A stretch of 64,000 bases of DNA. It comes from Fallopia convolvulus. Lineage: Eukaryota; Streptophyta; Magnoliopsida; Caryophyllales; Polygonaceae. The stretch's first letter is position 1, and each line of letters opens with the position of its first letter. Location of the stretch: positions 6,701,001-6,765,000 of the forward strand of contig OZ024718.1 in NCBI GenBank assembly GCA_964016875.1, written 5' to 3'. Made by a program: the position numbers and the translations under genes. The notes beneath the pieces were generated by a model. The model saw only the letters and a list, made by a program, of their open reading frames with translations. It was not told where the DNA came from and ran no database searches. Below, piece after piece: positions 52,936 to 63,903 of the stretch.

Positions 52936-54899
52936 TTTTTAATTATTTGATTTAGCAATCAAGACAAACCTTTTGCAAGGACTTCGAAGTTCATCTTTAT
53001 ATCCAAAAGCTTAAGCTAATATGTAGAGATTTCACCTTCTAATATATTATTTTTAAAAAAATCTTTGTTTCTTTGATGTGGGTAATTCCCAATATCTCAA
53101 CCAGGGAAGATCGATCACGCCAGATCCATATCCATATCCATATCCATATCCATATCCATTAAACAAAGGGTGATCCATTTAGTAACTCTCTTATCCGGCT
53201 GTTTATTTGAGTATTATCTTGACTATCTGGTCATCCGTTTTAATTTCATTTCCCTCAATTTCTTTACTCCCTTATAGCTACCCCACATGCACCCTTCTCT
53301 TCCTAATCTCTTCCCGGTTTCACTCTCTCTTTCTCTTGTTGTCGCTCTCTTCGCTCGCTCTCTTCTCTGCCTCCATTGCCCGTCGTTTACGCTTTCACTA
53401 ACCAGAGCTCCATCACCACCATCTCTTATTTTCCTCTACTTTTTTGCTTCCCTCTTTCCTCTCTAAACAGGACAACCGAATTTCCTGATTTCCCTTCAGT
53501 TGATTTGCAATGCAAATATGACTACTGGTCCAATTGGTCGTTGATTTGAAGATTCTGGCTCATGGAACGATTTTAAATTATCTGGATTGGCAAAAGCTCA
53601 CATCGTTATCAACTTGTGAAGCTTCCAATTCTTGGTCTCCTACCATGGCCAATTTCTGATTTTTATAGGTATGTTCTTTTTTTGTTGTTGAATTATGTGT
53701 TAATTATTGGTTTGGAGTTTGACCGTTGTTGCTTCTAGAAAGCAGCGTGTGAGTGTGTTGTGGTTCGACGAGGAGCGAATTTTAGGTATGTGAAACTGGT
53801 AAGCTTTCTTATGGGTTTCTTTAATTTTGTCATAAATTGGGTTTTACTTTCATGTGAATTGTCCGTCTAAACTCATTTGACTATCTATTTACACCGTCTC
53901 TTCTTTTATTGATTCTTTTTTATTCTTCGAGTTTCACAGCCTGTTCCTCCTGATTTGTTTTCTTTTTTATTGATTCTTTTTTATTCTTCCTCAATCAAAA
54001 TAAGGAGATTGAGAGCAGCCACTTCATCGCCTCAGATCTCGGCATTAGAAGCCTACAAGATCTGAGTTCGGCGAGATTTGAGCCCAATGCTCTGTTAAAG
54101 GTCCTCGACTTCCATTGTGGTGGGATTGGCTTCATAAAAGAAGATGTTGAAGCCTTGTTGAAGGGGCCAATGAGAGCCAAGAGAAGGTTCAATTACAAAG
54201 TAGGTTTTATTTGTTTCTTTTTTTTTGTTTTACTGCCTATTGGTTGGAAAATGATGTATAGGTTTTGTTTGGTTTATTCTGTAGGTGGGAATGAAATCTC
54301 CTCGGTGCCGATTGGAAGCGGTCTTCAGGTTGCGAAGGTTACGCCTAATCTCAATTTTGCCAGGGGGGTGATGCATAATCTAGATTAGGTTAGTGTTTCA
54401 TGCTCAATTATTGATAATCTTTTTTTTGGCTCTTTTCTTATCATCTGTTCTCTCCGCTTCTGCAGAAGGCGGGAACGCTATAGGTGCACCTAGAACAACT
54501 GCTATGAATGCAAATCCATATAAAGTAGACTAAACTATATATGCCACCTAATCAAGTAAAGCACTTCTCTCTATTAATTTAATCATCATGTTTTCTTAGT
54601 ATGTATCATTATTGAGTACCTACTTTGATGACATCAAACAGTTCCCTGGGCAGCATTTTGTAGATGGGTTACAAGGTATTGATCAATTGGTTCTAGAGTA
54701 CTTGGAAAAGCCTTAATGTTTGTAAGTCCATCTTGGACTGATCTACCTTTCTTATTGTTTATCTTATGATCATGTCCATTATGTGTGATTGCTTCATTGT
54801 TAACCCCCCTCTGTGCTATATGCTCATCATGGTAAAGATTTTTGCCCCTTCTGTTTGATGCATGATTTTTTCTTGTCTAAACGCTAAAAAATTGTCTTA
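52936..54899. other. Stretch without recognised genes
   Basis: Non-repetitive, T-rich. It includes a C/T-rich block (53225-53470) resembling a plant 5' UTR and sequence with a few open frames (53995-54388), but no protein family was recognised. Possibly remnants of a host gene. Confidence 0.4.
53124..53159 (+). repeat. Hexamer microsatellite (atccat)6
   Basis: Six consecutive copies of atccat. Confidence 0.95.
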
Positions 54900-54932
54900 T
54901 TTTTTTTATTAGGAAAGAAATTAGGGTGACCA

Positions 54933-55388
54933 CTAACAAGCTAGTGGTCTCCCTAGAGCATCCTGGCGGATGAGGGTACGGAGGCCCGAATCAACTGCAA
55001 GTGGGACGGAGGAGACGCTCCTAAACGATCCAGCGATGAAGTCCGCCACAAAATTGCACTCCCGAATGACATGAGCAATGCACCAATCCTGGAAACGAGC
55101 TAGCAAGCAATGGATATCCGCACACAGCATCTCAATCTCCCACGGGCAGCGCCAATCACCGAGCACGGCATTGACCAGCTGCAAATTATCGCCTTCAATT
55201 TGGATTCGGGGAATGCCACGTCTGGTGGCCTTGAGAAGTCCCTGGCGCAAGGCGATTATCTCGAAAATCAGAACGGAATGTCGACCAATCAGTTCTCCGT
55301 CAAAATGGATGAGGGAGCCACCAGAGTCCCTGAGGATGAACCCGAATGAAGCCACGCCATCTGCATTAACTGCACCATCAAAATTCAA
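54933..55388 (-). pseudogene. LINE RNase H domain
   Basis: Open 151-codon segment: LNFDGAVNADGVASFGFILR, IIALRQGLLKATRRGIPRIQIEGDNL..., HVIRECNFVADFIA. This is the plant RNase H-like domain (RVT_3 type), with Asp of NFDGA, Glu of FEIIAL, Asp of EGDN and Asp of VADF as catalytic candidates. Upstream, stops near 55395-55508 separate it from the zinc-binding domain. Confidence 0.85.
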
Positions 55389-55508
55389 TTTAATAAAATC
55401 ACTTTTAGGTTTTTCCCATTTGGTTCACTTTCTCCCAACTCGGCCCCGTACAATCTAGTTACGGGGACCGGAGGAGGCAGCGGATTCAACAAGTTTCCAG
55501 TCTTTAAT

Positions 55509-56105
55509 CTAGTTTCGGACGAACTCAGCGATTTGAACGGCATTGGTCAAGTTAGTGCCGGCATTACAGTCAAAGACTCTCTTGTTCCTCGAGAACCAAA
55601 CGCTCCACCAGGTGTTAGTGAGGAGTTCAAATTCCTCTTTGGTTGTCTTATTCTTAATTTCCTCCAGAAACTCATGTGGTTTTCTCCCGTCCTCTGGAAT
55701 TTGATCGGTGATCCCCCGTAATTTTGGGTCTAATGAGTTAAGGGTTGCCTTTGTGAGAGGGCATGAAAGTAACACATGGTATGTGTCCTCCACCGTGCAG
55801 TTACATGCTTCACAACCTTGTGTTACCGGAATGTGGTTTGTTGCAAGCATGGTTTTAGTTGGTAGACCGTTGCGGGCTACTTTCCACATGAAATTCTTCA
55901 TTTTAGGAGGGATATTTAGTCGGTTTATCCATTCTAAGTTAATTTTGGGTTCTCCTTTTGATTGGTGGAGCCACTGCATGGCAGAGTGGGTGGAATACCA
56001 CCCATTTTTACTTGGTTGCCAGTACAATCTGTCAGGTAATTTGTTAATAGGATTGATAATTTTGGATATTCTGTCCAGGTCATCCGCTGAGACGACCTTA
56101 ACCAA
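55509..56105 (-). pseudogene. LINE zinc-binding RVT domain
   Basis: RLYWQPSKNGWYSTHSAMQW, then IPPKMKNFMWKVARNGLPTK and CEACNCTVEDTYHVLLSCP: the cysteine/histidine set of the zf-RVT family downstream of LINE reverse transcriptases. It ends FVRN at a stop. The upstream frame continues into 56106-56590 with interruptions. Confidence 0.87.
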
Positions 56106-56604
56106 CTTCTCCGTGTTCCATGAGTTATCCTCCTAGAGGTATGCCTCTACAGGTTCCTCCCAGTCAATAAGGGATTTGACTTCGGGTTTTGGGTTAAGGG
56201 AACCATTGTCGGTCCAATTAACTTTTCAAAATCGGACGGTTTTACCATCTCCCACTTGCCAGATAAGGCCCTTTACGAAGAAGTCTCTTAGGCCAACAAG
56301 TTTATCCCATTGCCAAGATGTGTTTTGTTTTTTCTTATAGTTTAGGATGCTTTCTGTTTTGAGGTATTTTTCAGTCACTATTTTGACCCAAAGGTTGTTT
56401 GGCTCCGCTAGGATCTTCCAAAGCAGCTACATTTGAAGTGCTTGGTTCATTTCGACCGCTTTAGCAATTCCCAGCCCTCCATGGGAGGGAGGGCGACATA
56501 TGGAATTCCAGCTAATAAGTGGCTTATAGTTGTTTTCCTTATTCCAAAAGAAGTTTTTGTTTATCCGGTCAAGTTCCTTCAATGTTGTTTGTAGTAGTAG
56601 AAAC

Positions 56605-56832
56605 TAGGGGTGTCAATCGGGCGGGTCGGGTCGGGTTTAGATCGGGTCAAATCAGTTTCGAGTAAGTTCGAATTCGGGTCAAATTCAAATCTTTTCAAAA
56701 TCGGGTCAAATTGGGTTGGATCATTTCGGGTCGGGTGCTCAATTAATCGGGCAAAGTCGGGTTTGAAGTCAATTTCAGTCGGGTCATTCGGTTTTCGGTC
56801 CAACTTGATTTCAGATAAGTTCGGTTTCGTAT
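56605..56832. repeat. cgggtc-rich repeat segment
   Basis: Starts ggggtgtcaatcgggcggg. The word tcgggt or cgggtc recurs about 14 times, irregularly spaced. A common type of plant dispersed repeat; the class is not determined. It abuts the LINE on one side and the LTR on the other. Confidence 0.55.
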
Positions 56833-57076
56833 TGTAACACCCCTATTTTACAACATTGGGTATTACCGCCAGTGACCCCAGACTTTACCGTCCAAAGTCA
56901 CCCAAGGCTTTTAGAATGATATAGAACAACTAAGCCTCCCTCGGGAGCACCTTTTCTCATTATGTAATATGTTTTATTCCGCATTTTAATTGTTCTAAAA
57001 GTCTTGGGTGACTTTGGACGGTAAAGTCTGAGGTCACTGGCGGTAATACCCAATGTTGTAAAATAGGGGTGTTACA
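56833..57076 (+). repeat. Palindromic 5' LTR, 244 bp
   Basis: Starts tgtaacacccctattttac and ends gtaaaataggggtgttaca. The first about 84 bases and the reverse complement of the last about 84 differ at only two positions, leaving a loop of about 75 bases. LTR elements normally share only a few inverted terminal bases. Followed after four bases by the primer site. Confidence 0.88.
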
Positions 57077-57678
57077 ATTGTGGTATCAGAGCTAAACGTT
57101 TTTGTTTTAAAACCGAAAAGTTTTAAAACCGAAAATTTTCGAAAACTAAGAACTTTCAAACCCTAACTTTTACTTCCGCTATTTAACACATTCCTTTATA
57201 GAAAATTTCCTTCTTTACTCTCTTCCAGAAAACCTAGGATTACTAATTTTCCAAATTCCAAATTTCTTAGCTAAGAAAGGTATGTTTCCAAAAGATATTA
57301 GAAACCTCACATAGCAAATACCTAGTTCTAGTACTTATCTTTTCTCAAAATCTTTCTATCTTCCGAAAGAACTTGAAATAGTACTAAATTTTCAAATTAT
57401 AAACAATATAAGTGTTTCTTTATAAAGTTCTACTTTCACATTAGAAAATTTTGTTTAGTAAAACCAGACCTGCACGTCCTAAGATCTTAGGTTCTCAATA
57501 AGAAAAACCTTAGGATACTTAAATAGGGCCAAGAAAATGAAAAACAAAAAGTAAAGTTTTGACTTGGTAAATTTTCAAAAAAAAATAAAAAATCTTGATA
57601 TCCTTCACTACGTCTTCCTTCTGTAGAAACTAAGGAAGTTCTATACTAACTGTTTCCTTTTCCTTCCTCAAAAAGACC
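57077..57678 (+). other. Leader of the Tekay-like element
   Basis: AT-rich 600-bp stretch with no ORF of note. It carries the primer site and presumably packaging signals. Confidence 0.6.
57081..57092 (+). other. Primer-binding site (initiator Met tRNA)
   Basis: tggtatcagagc, a perfect 12-base match to the usual site. Confidence 0.93.
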
Positions 57679-58830
57679 ATGGATAGCCCAAACAACCACT
57701 ATGGAAGCCATGTCAATGAAGCCAACTTCGGGATGCAAGCCCCGAACCCTTACTTTCCCCATCCTGACGCTGGGTATGAAGAATACCAACCCGGAGTTGA
57801 CATGGAGGTTGATCAGATCGGGGAGCCGTGGGAGGAGTCGGAGGAAGATCCCGAGGAGGACCCCAACCTCCCTATCGGGCTCTCAGATGACGAGGCCGCT
57901 CCGGCTACACCGCCCCCATCACCAGCATTCGAGCCCGAGGACTACCCCTCGGAGGACGAGGAAATGGCCCCGGGTTATGAACCCGAAGACTACGCTGATG
58001 AGGAGGATGAAGAGTTGGAGCCCGAGCACCAACTAGAAGGTATCGCCCCCGAACTCAACTTCGAGGACGGGGAAGAGGAGGAGTTTAATGAGGAGGAGTT
58101 AGAGCTGCTGTGGCAAGCACAGGCAGAATGGGACGCCATGAATGAGGCGTCAGAAGAAGAAGACGAGAATGGGGTGGTAATTGACCCAGAGTCACTCCCA
58201 CCGCCATCACCCCCAGCGAGCCCCGAGTTGGAGTACGTTCCCCCAGCTCCTATGCCCCCTATGATCGAGGTTCCGAGGGTCATGCCGAGAGTGGAGGTCG
58301 ACTCACCTCCGAGAGTGCCCGAGCCTGTGGGGCCCATGCCCCCAATGATGGACTTCTGGTGCCATGAAGACGACATGCTACTTCGGCAACTCCAGATCGG
58401 GACCAGCAGCGGCAACTACTCAGAGGAGAGATTTTGTGGGCCGCTCTCACTCCGCGAGCAGGCAATGCAAGCCCCCAGGGATGTGCAGATGGAGGGCTTT
58501 GTCACATGGATGGAGGGAGAGTCCTCCAATTGCCGAGCTCGACCACCCTTGGTCAACGCCCCGCCACCGCCAGGCGCCGCACCCTCCAGAAGTCGTAGGG
58601 TGAATGTGGACCTACTTCAGAGCCATAGAGAGGAGTGGGTTCGAGAGAGAGAGATGGATCAAGCACAGAGGCTGCAGTACAGGATTTGCATCGTAGAGTC
58701 CCAAGCCCGCGAGAACCGTCGTAGCCGCAGGATCGAGCAAGCTAACCTCCTTCTTACCAATGACACGGGGGTCATTGATGACACCCTTTCCGAGGACGGG
58801 TTCCTCGACACTTACACCGACCTCATCTAG
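57679..58830 (+). CDS. Extra ORF of unknown function upstream of gag-pol (383 aa)
   Basis: Intact frame of 383 codons from the ATG at 57679 (context gaccatgg). Residues 1-200 are strongly acidic and Pro-rich (EDPEEDPNLPIGLSDDEA, GEEEEFNEEELELLWQAQ), 200-240 proline/valine-rich (PRVMPRVEVDSPPRVPEP), 240-300 mixed (DFWCHEDDMLLRQLQIG), 300-360 basic with Arg clusters (SHREEWVREREMDQAQRL, ARENRRSRRIEQ), then an acidic tail. I recognise no family, catalytic motif or membrane segment. It lies 251 bp before the gag ATG and is open even though gag-pol is broken. Candidates are an accessory nucleic-acid-binding protein or an acquired host sequence. Confidence 0.75.
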   Translation: MDSPNNHYGSHVNEANFGMQAPNPYFPHPDAGYEEYQPGVDMEVDQIGEPWEESEEDPEEDPNLPIGLSDDEAAPATPPPSPAFEPEDYPSEDEEMAPGYEPEDYADEEDEELEPEHQLEGIAPELNFEDGEEEEFNEEELELLWQAQAEWDAMNEASEEEDENGVVIDPESLPPPSPPASPELEYVPPAPMPPMIEVPRVMPRVEVDSPPRVPEPVGPMPPMMDFWCHEDDMLLRQLQIGTSSGNYSEERFCGPLSLREQAMQAPRDVQMEGFVTWMEGESSNCRARPPLVNAPPPPGAAPSRSRRVNVDLLQSHREEWVREREMDQAQRLQYRICIVESQARENRRSRRIEQANLLLTNDTGVIDDTLSEDGFLDTYTDLI

Positions 58831-59081
58831 ATCTTTAGCTTTGTACTCTTTCATTTTCAGAAGTGAGCCTAGACCACTTCTTTCGACTTCATTTTGTACT
58901 TAGGAAGTCGACTCGGATTAGCTTTCTTTCCTGTATTAAGAACGGCTTAAGTTATGAAAGCCCTTGTACTTTCCTTATGAAACTAGTAATGAAGTTACCC
59001 TTTCGCGATTATTAGCACTTGCGTATTCAATCTTACATATATTATTGTCTTGACGATTAAAAACAAACCCAAAACCTTCAG

Positions 59082-61766
59082 ATGGTCAACACAAGAGCCA
59101 CCAATCGTAGTTCAACTGTGCCTCGAGAAGGCAATGATGATAGCGAGTCCGAAGCTCGAAGAGAGACACGTGTAAACCCGCCTCCTGCACCAGCTGCCCC
59201 AATTATGTTCAACGCAGAAACTGTAGGTGCACTGCGCACTCTCGTACAACAGCTATTACGAGAGGAAATTCCTTCTACGGTTCCTAAACCCGTGGACCCC
59301 GAAGCACCTGAAGAAGTGCAAGAAGAAGTTGGTCAAACAGCAGAGGTGGTTCCCGTGAAGCAAAATCTGGTCAGCTTCACTAAAGGAATCAAGGCTTTCA
59401 ACGCCATGAAGCCTGATTCGTATGACGGAACCGGGGATCCGTCAGGAGTGCAATACTGGTTTTCTCATATGGAGAGGCTCTTACGCAACATACCATGCTC
59501 AGAAGCGGACAAGGTGCACATGGATGCACTAAAATTAAAAGATGAAGCAGGCGAGTGGTGGGAAAGTTCCATTCTATCCAGCCACCCAGATTTAAGTTGG
59601 GCCATGTTCAAGAACAAGATGATGCGCCGATTCTTCACGGAATCGATGCGAGATGAAAAGCTAGATGAGTTTCACTCCCCAAAGCTGCATGGGTTGAACG
59701 CGCTGGAAAGGGCTAAGAAATTTAATCACCTGCTACAGTATGTTGATGAAGAGATCACCACAGAAAAGCAGAAGATCAAACACTTTCACCGCTGGATGAG
59801 CGACCACATCAAGTCTTGGATGGCAAACCGCTCCTTCACAACCTTGGAGGAGTATGTGGATCATGCACATAAAATGGAGTCAACTCTGAAGGTTCCTGAG
59901 CGCAAGAAGTTCGGTGGAGGGAAGCCTCACCACTCCAGTCACAGTGGATTTAAGAGGCCAGCATCGCCGCAAGGTTCTCAGTGGTCAAAGAAAAGCAAGC
60001 ACAAGGCTTCGTCGGTTGGTACAAAACCAAGCTTTAGGGAGGAGTCCACAAAGACCCCAATCGTCTACCACAACTGTGCCGAACCCGGACACATAAACCG
60101 GAATTGTCCCAAAACACCAAGAAGATGTTACAACTGCAACAAAGATGGACACCTCCGACAATTCTGCAGGCAACCAGTGAATTTAGCAGGTCAGACCCGC
60201 TCGAACACGGTGTCCCAGCGACCTCAGGCGTCAAACAAGCCTGCAGAAACCGCTTCAGTTCAGTCCACAGCTAACCAGAAAGGCAAAGGGCCTATGAACT
60301 CGCAGGGACAAGGGCAGAGATTGTATGAGATGCGCACCACTGACAAGCCCGAAGAACCCATTTGTCAAGGTACTCTCCATATCCGTTCTAAAGACGTGTT
60401 TATACTCTTTGATTCCGGTGCTTCGCATTCCTTCATATCCGAAAAGTGCATAGAACTTCTAAGATTAGACCATCTCGAAGAATGCGAACCGTTCATAGTG
60501 AACCTTCCGAATGGAGAAAAGATAGTAGGAGCAAGACAGCTGAGTAGTTTTCCCTTATGCATTCAAGGAGGAAATTTTTCTTCCAACTTGATAGGCATCC
60601 CGATGGATCCTTACGACATCATTCTCGGAAGAGATTGGTTGTCTCAGCATAAAGCAATAATCGATTTCTACTCCCGGACAGTAACCATCAACTCTGGAGG
60701 AAAACATGTTTGTAGATTCAAGGGAAAGCGAGAAGAGGAAAATGGAAAGGTGATCAACGCCATGAAGGCTGGGAAATTACTCCGACAAGGCTGTGTTGGG
60801 TATCTTTGTTACCTCGAGCCAATGGAGAAAAGGGTCATGGATATCCAAGAAATCCCTGTAGCCCGAGAATTCCCCGACGTTTTCCCAGAAGAACTCCCAG
60901 GATTGCCTCCCCGACGAGAAGTCGAGTTTTCGATAAGCCTCGAGCCGGGTACCGCCCCAATCTCTAAAGCGCCCTACAGAATGGCCCCGCTAGAGATGAA
61001 AGAACTCAAGAGTCAGCTCGAAGAACTGCTTGAGAAGGGTTACATCCGACCGAGTGCTTCGCCCTGTGGAGCGCCCGTGCTATTTGTGAAGAAGAAGGAC
61101 GGAACCTTCCGTTTGTGCATCGACTACAGAGAACTGAACAAGGTCACCATCAAGAACAAGTATCCTCTTCCAAGGATAGATGACCTCTTAGACCAACTCC
61201 GAGGTGCAAAAGTTTTCTCCAAGATCGACTTGAGATCAGGTTATCATCAACTTCGGATCCGTGAAGAGGACATTCCGAAGACCGCATTCCGTACTCTCTA
61301 TGGCCACTACGAGTTTGTAGTGATGCCATTCGGCCTGACTAACGCACCTGCGGTGTTCATGGATTTAATACACCGATGCTTCCATGAATACCTCGACAAG
61401 TTTGTCATTGTCTTCATTGACGACATCTTAATCTACTCCGGGAATCGAGCGGAGCATGAAGAACACCTTCGAACAGTGCTACAAATCTTAAGGCACAACC
61501 AACTTTACGCCAAATTATCCAAGTGTGATTTATGGCTTAAAGAAGTGGCTTTTCTAGGCCATGTTATCAATCAAGACGGAGTAATGGTGGACCCAAAGAA
61601 GATTGAAGCAGTCTCAGAATGGAAGCAACCAAAGAATGTGAAAGAAATTCGCAGCTTCCTGGGACTTGCAGGGTACTACCGAAGATTCGTCGAGGGATTC
61701 TCAAAGACCAATGACGAAGTTACTCCGGAAAACCCACAAGAAGTTTGTGTGGGACGAAAAGTGTGA
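59082..61766 (+). pseudogene. Tekay-like gag-protease-RT (3'-truncated, frameshifted)
   Basis: Open frame of 894 codons from the ATG at 59082 (MVNTRATNRSST). Gag core at about residues 100-280 (FNAMKPDSYDGTGDPSGVQY, FKNKMMRRFFTESMRDEKL). First zinc knuckle at about 329-342 (YHNCAEPGHINRNC) lacks its first Cys; the second at about 349-362 (CYNCNKDGHLRQFC) is intact. Protease DSGA at about 440 (ILFDSGASHSFIS). RT from about 630 with LFVKKKDGTFRLCIDYREL, VMPFGLTNAPAVF and the catalytic FIDDILIYS at about 777. The frame shifts near 61710; the true continuation in another frame (FVWDEKCE, LPDGHDGYVVYNDASKQGLG) has stops and stops aligning near 61985. Confidence 0.9.
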
Positions 61767-61985
61767 ATAAAGCTTCCAAGAACTCAAGAAGTGTCTAACA
61801 AGCGCACCAGTTCTGACGCTGCCAGATGGACACGACGGCTATGTGGTCTACAATGATGCCTCAAAGCAAGGCTTGGGATGCGTGCTTTTGCAGAATGGGA
61901 AGGTGATTGCCTAAGCATCTCGTCAGCTCAAAGTCTATGAAGTGCAATTAAAGGATTTACAAAGCTGCTCACATTTTTGCCATAG
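61767..61985 (+). pseudogene. Tekay-like RNase H start, out of frame
   Basis: The phrases TLPDGHDGYVVYNDASKQG, LGCVLLQNGKVIA and ASRQLKVYE lie in a different frame from the preceding RT, with stops near 61767 and 61913. Normal RNase H continues beyond VYE; here it becomes unrecognisable. Confidence 0.8.
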
Positions 61986-63039
61986 TGCTAATTGAACTAT
62001 CGTTCCTTTTTCTTGGTACTTTTACTATAATAGTCATATTAATGTTAGATGTTGTCTTCTGGCTTGATCTAATTTTTGTACTTTATGCTTTATTGGATTT
62101 CTCTGATGCATCTGAATTTATTCCCAGATTCGTCCATTGTGGAGAAACTACCTCCAGAACACTAAACCCTTTTACCTCATAAATGGATTTCAATTCTAGA
62201 CTAATGTATTGATTTATTATACAAATTTGATATTCACTTGATAAAGAAGAGGTCATAATGTGAAATACATCCACTCAGGTTGTGTACTCTTTCAAATTGT
62301 TTCATTTTTTGTATCAACAACTTTAGATACATAAAGATCACTTTGCTATAAGTTATAGTGCTGCTAACTATTCATCATTTCTATGTGTTAACCTGCATCA
62401 CTTGTGTTATTGTGCTCTTGTGTTATTTTTGTTTATCTAATCTTCTTTCTATGTGTTTTTTGACATGGAAATGGATTATGAACTGCTACTGTACGTAGGA
62501 ATTTAAAAACTTGTTGTACTTATCAGAGCTATATATATTATGTGCACTTTATCTATATTTTTTAGCTTGATTCTTTTCAGCTTGTTGGAGGCTTTTCCCA
62601 CCTACTTTGGCAACTGGACGTTACATACTCACTGAAAATCAGCTATGATCTGAAGTCTGTTGCTCTCCATGGATTCTGATGTTTTCAAAAGGAGGGAAGT
62701 TAGTCATTTTGAAACGAAGAACAAAGTCCAAAAAGACCATTTCCTCTCTGATTTCACCTCTTCATCAATTGTGACATGAAGTTACAATTACGGGTGGAGA
62801 GGGGTCCGGACGTCCGGTGACACCTCAGGAACCCCTGTGTCCCCCTATCCTTATGCTAGTCACTCATTACATATATATGAAATTATTCTAAATACTTTTC
62901 TCAAAAGATAAACGACTGAACTTGGCTTCAAGGCTGGCTATATACAATGTTGAGATTGATCTGTTTTGATAGACTAATGACCATGTTTATTGTAATGCTC
63001 TATCTTTATTCTTATCCAGTGAATGTATATTTGTGGTAG
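61986..63039. other. Intergenic stretch, no feature recognised
   Basis: T-rich, ordinary composition, 3' of the terpene synthase gene (which lies on the minus strand). No credible ORF or repeat. It would include that gene's 3' UTR and polyadenylation region. Confidence 0.6.
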
Positions 63040-63903
63040 CTAGTCAATAACAACCGGCTCAACCAGCACGCGCTTGATCTGTCGCTTGGTGTCGCCATCT
63101 TGGACACCGAATCCATCACCCTTGTTGTAAATGTAATGGCACACTCGAGCTGTATTTACTATGAGACTTGCAGGCTTAACTAGCGACGGATCCTGCTTCA
63201 CAAACTCCCCGTTGATCTTCTTCCATGTGCAAGATATGATGTCTTTAATTCTACGCCGTGCGGCCTCTTCTGTGACATTGGCTTCTCTCATGTAGCACAG
63301 GACAGACGAGGGTGAATCGCCCCTTTCTAGCTCCGCCTAATCCAATTACAATCATTGGAAAAAAAAAGTTATTTAAGCTAATTTTTTCACCAAAAATGCA
63401 ATCTGTGTTAACTCAGATTCTTACTGCTGTGGTTCCTAAATCATTGCAAAGCCGGATGATGACTGACGAGTAGTACACGAGACCTTCCATTACATTGAAT
63501 TTGTTGGTGAACTCGTTAGATGTAATCTCTGTTGCCAACAGGATAACTACAAGGGATAGCAAAGGCCCACAAGATGATATCCACGCAGAGCTTAGATATT
63601 CCTTTATTGTAGGAGTGTGACGCTTGCTGTACCACTTTGCCTCTACTAGCAATGATCTGCAAAAATCAGCCCACTAAAAGCAAATCCATATGCTTTATGT
63701 CAGAATCAATCACGAATTTATCTCGGGTCCATATGGGGAATTATGGAGATGAATTACATACCGCGTTTCTTAGGTATGGTAGAGCACTAGGGTAACCGGT
63801 TTCGTCCTCAATCTCCTTGGCAATGTCATTTGTGGTATGATTTAGTGCCCAAAAACAGATCTTCATACACTTTGGAAGGTGATCAGTTTGCTCCCAAGGC
63901 CAA
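63040..63903 (-). CDS. Terpene synthase, last three exons (5' part outside window)
   Basis: C-terminal alpha-domain portion of a plant terpene synthase, which cyclises or ionises a prenyl diphosphate with Mg2+; monoterpene enzymes of this type act in plastids. Exons on the minus strand: 63903-63762 (142 nt, WPWEQTDHLPKCMKICFWAL), 63673-63425 (249 nt, WADFCRSLLVEAKWYSKRHT to DLGTTA) and 63336-63040 (AELERGDSPSSVLCYMREAN to the stop). All introns have gt...ag borders. The second metal-binding motif (NSE/DTE) NDLGTTAAE is complete and spans the last intron. The order LVEAKWY, YTP-like TPTIKEYL, RLxxDLGT, ERGD and CYM is typical of the TPS-b subfamily. The 249-nt exon and 142-nt exon match the family's usual sizes. 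No stop or frameshift, so probably functional; substrate cannot be told. Confidence 0.92.

Larger units (their letters stand above)
54900..56600 (-). mobile_element. L1-type LINE, 5'-truncated 3' part
   Basis: Minus-strand remnant of a plant non-LTR retrotransposon. Reading from the 5' side: RT C-terminal part (FFWNKENNYKPL, SHGGLGIAKAVEMNQAL), zinc-binding RVT domain, RNase H, then a T run on plus (about 54897-54910), the poly(A) tail in element orientation. Endonuclease and RT core are absent, so it is 5'-truncated at about 56600. TSD not identified. Confidence 0.85.
56833..61985 (+). mobile_element. Tekay-like Ty3/gypsy element, 3'-truncated, with an extra ORF before gag
   Basis: 5' LTR (56833-57076), initiator-Met primer site (57081-57092), leader, an additional 383-codon ORF, then gag-pol up to the start of RNase H. 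The pol sequence phrasing (FPDVFPEELPGLPP, FFEMDLRSGYH-type RT, FHEYLDKFVIVFIDDILIYS) fits the Tekay/Del group. Homology ends at about 61985 and no integrase or 3' LTR follows, so it is truncated. No TSD can be read. Confidence 0.85.

Noticed and set aside
57990..58854. Minus-strand Ser/Gly-rich ORFs overlapping the extra ORF
   Set aside because: Antisense translations of the acidic codon-biased stretch; the plus-strand frame is longer and starts at a good ATG.
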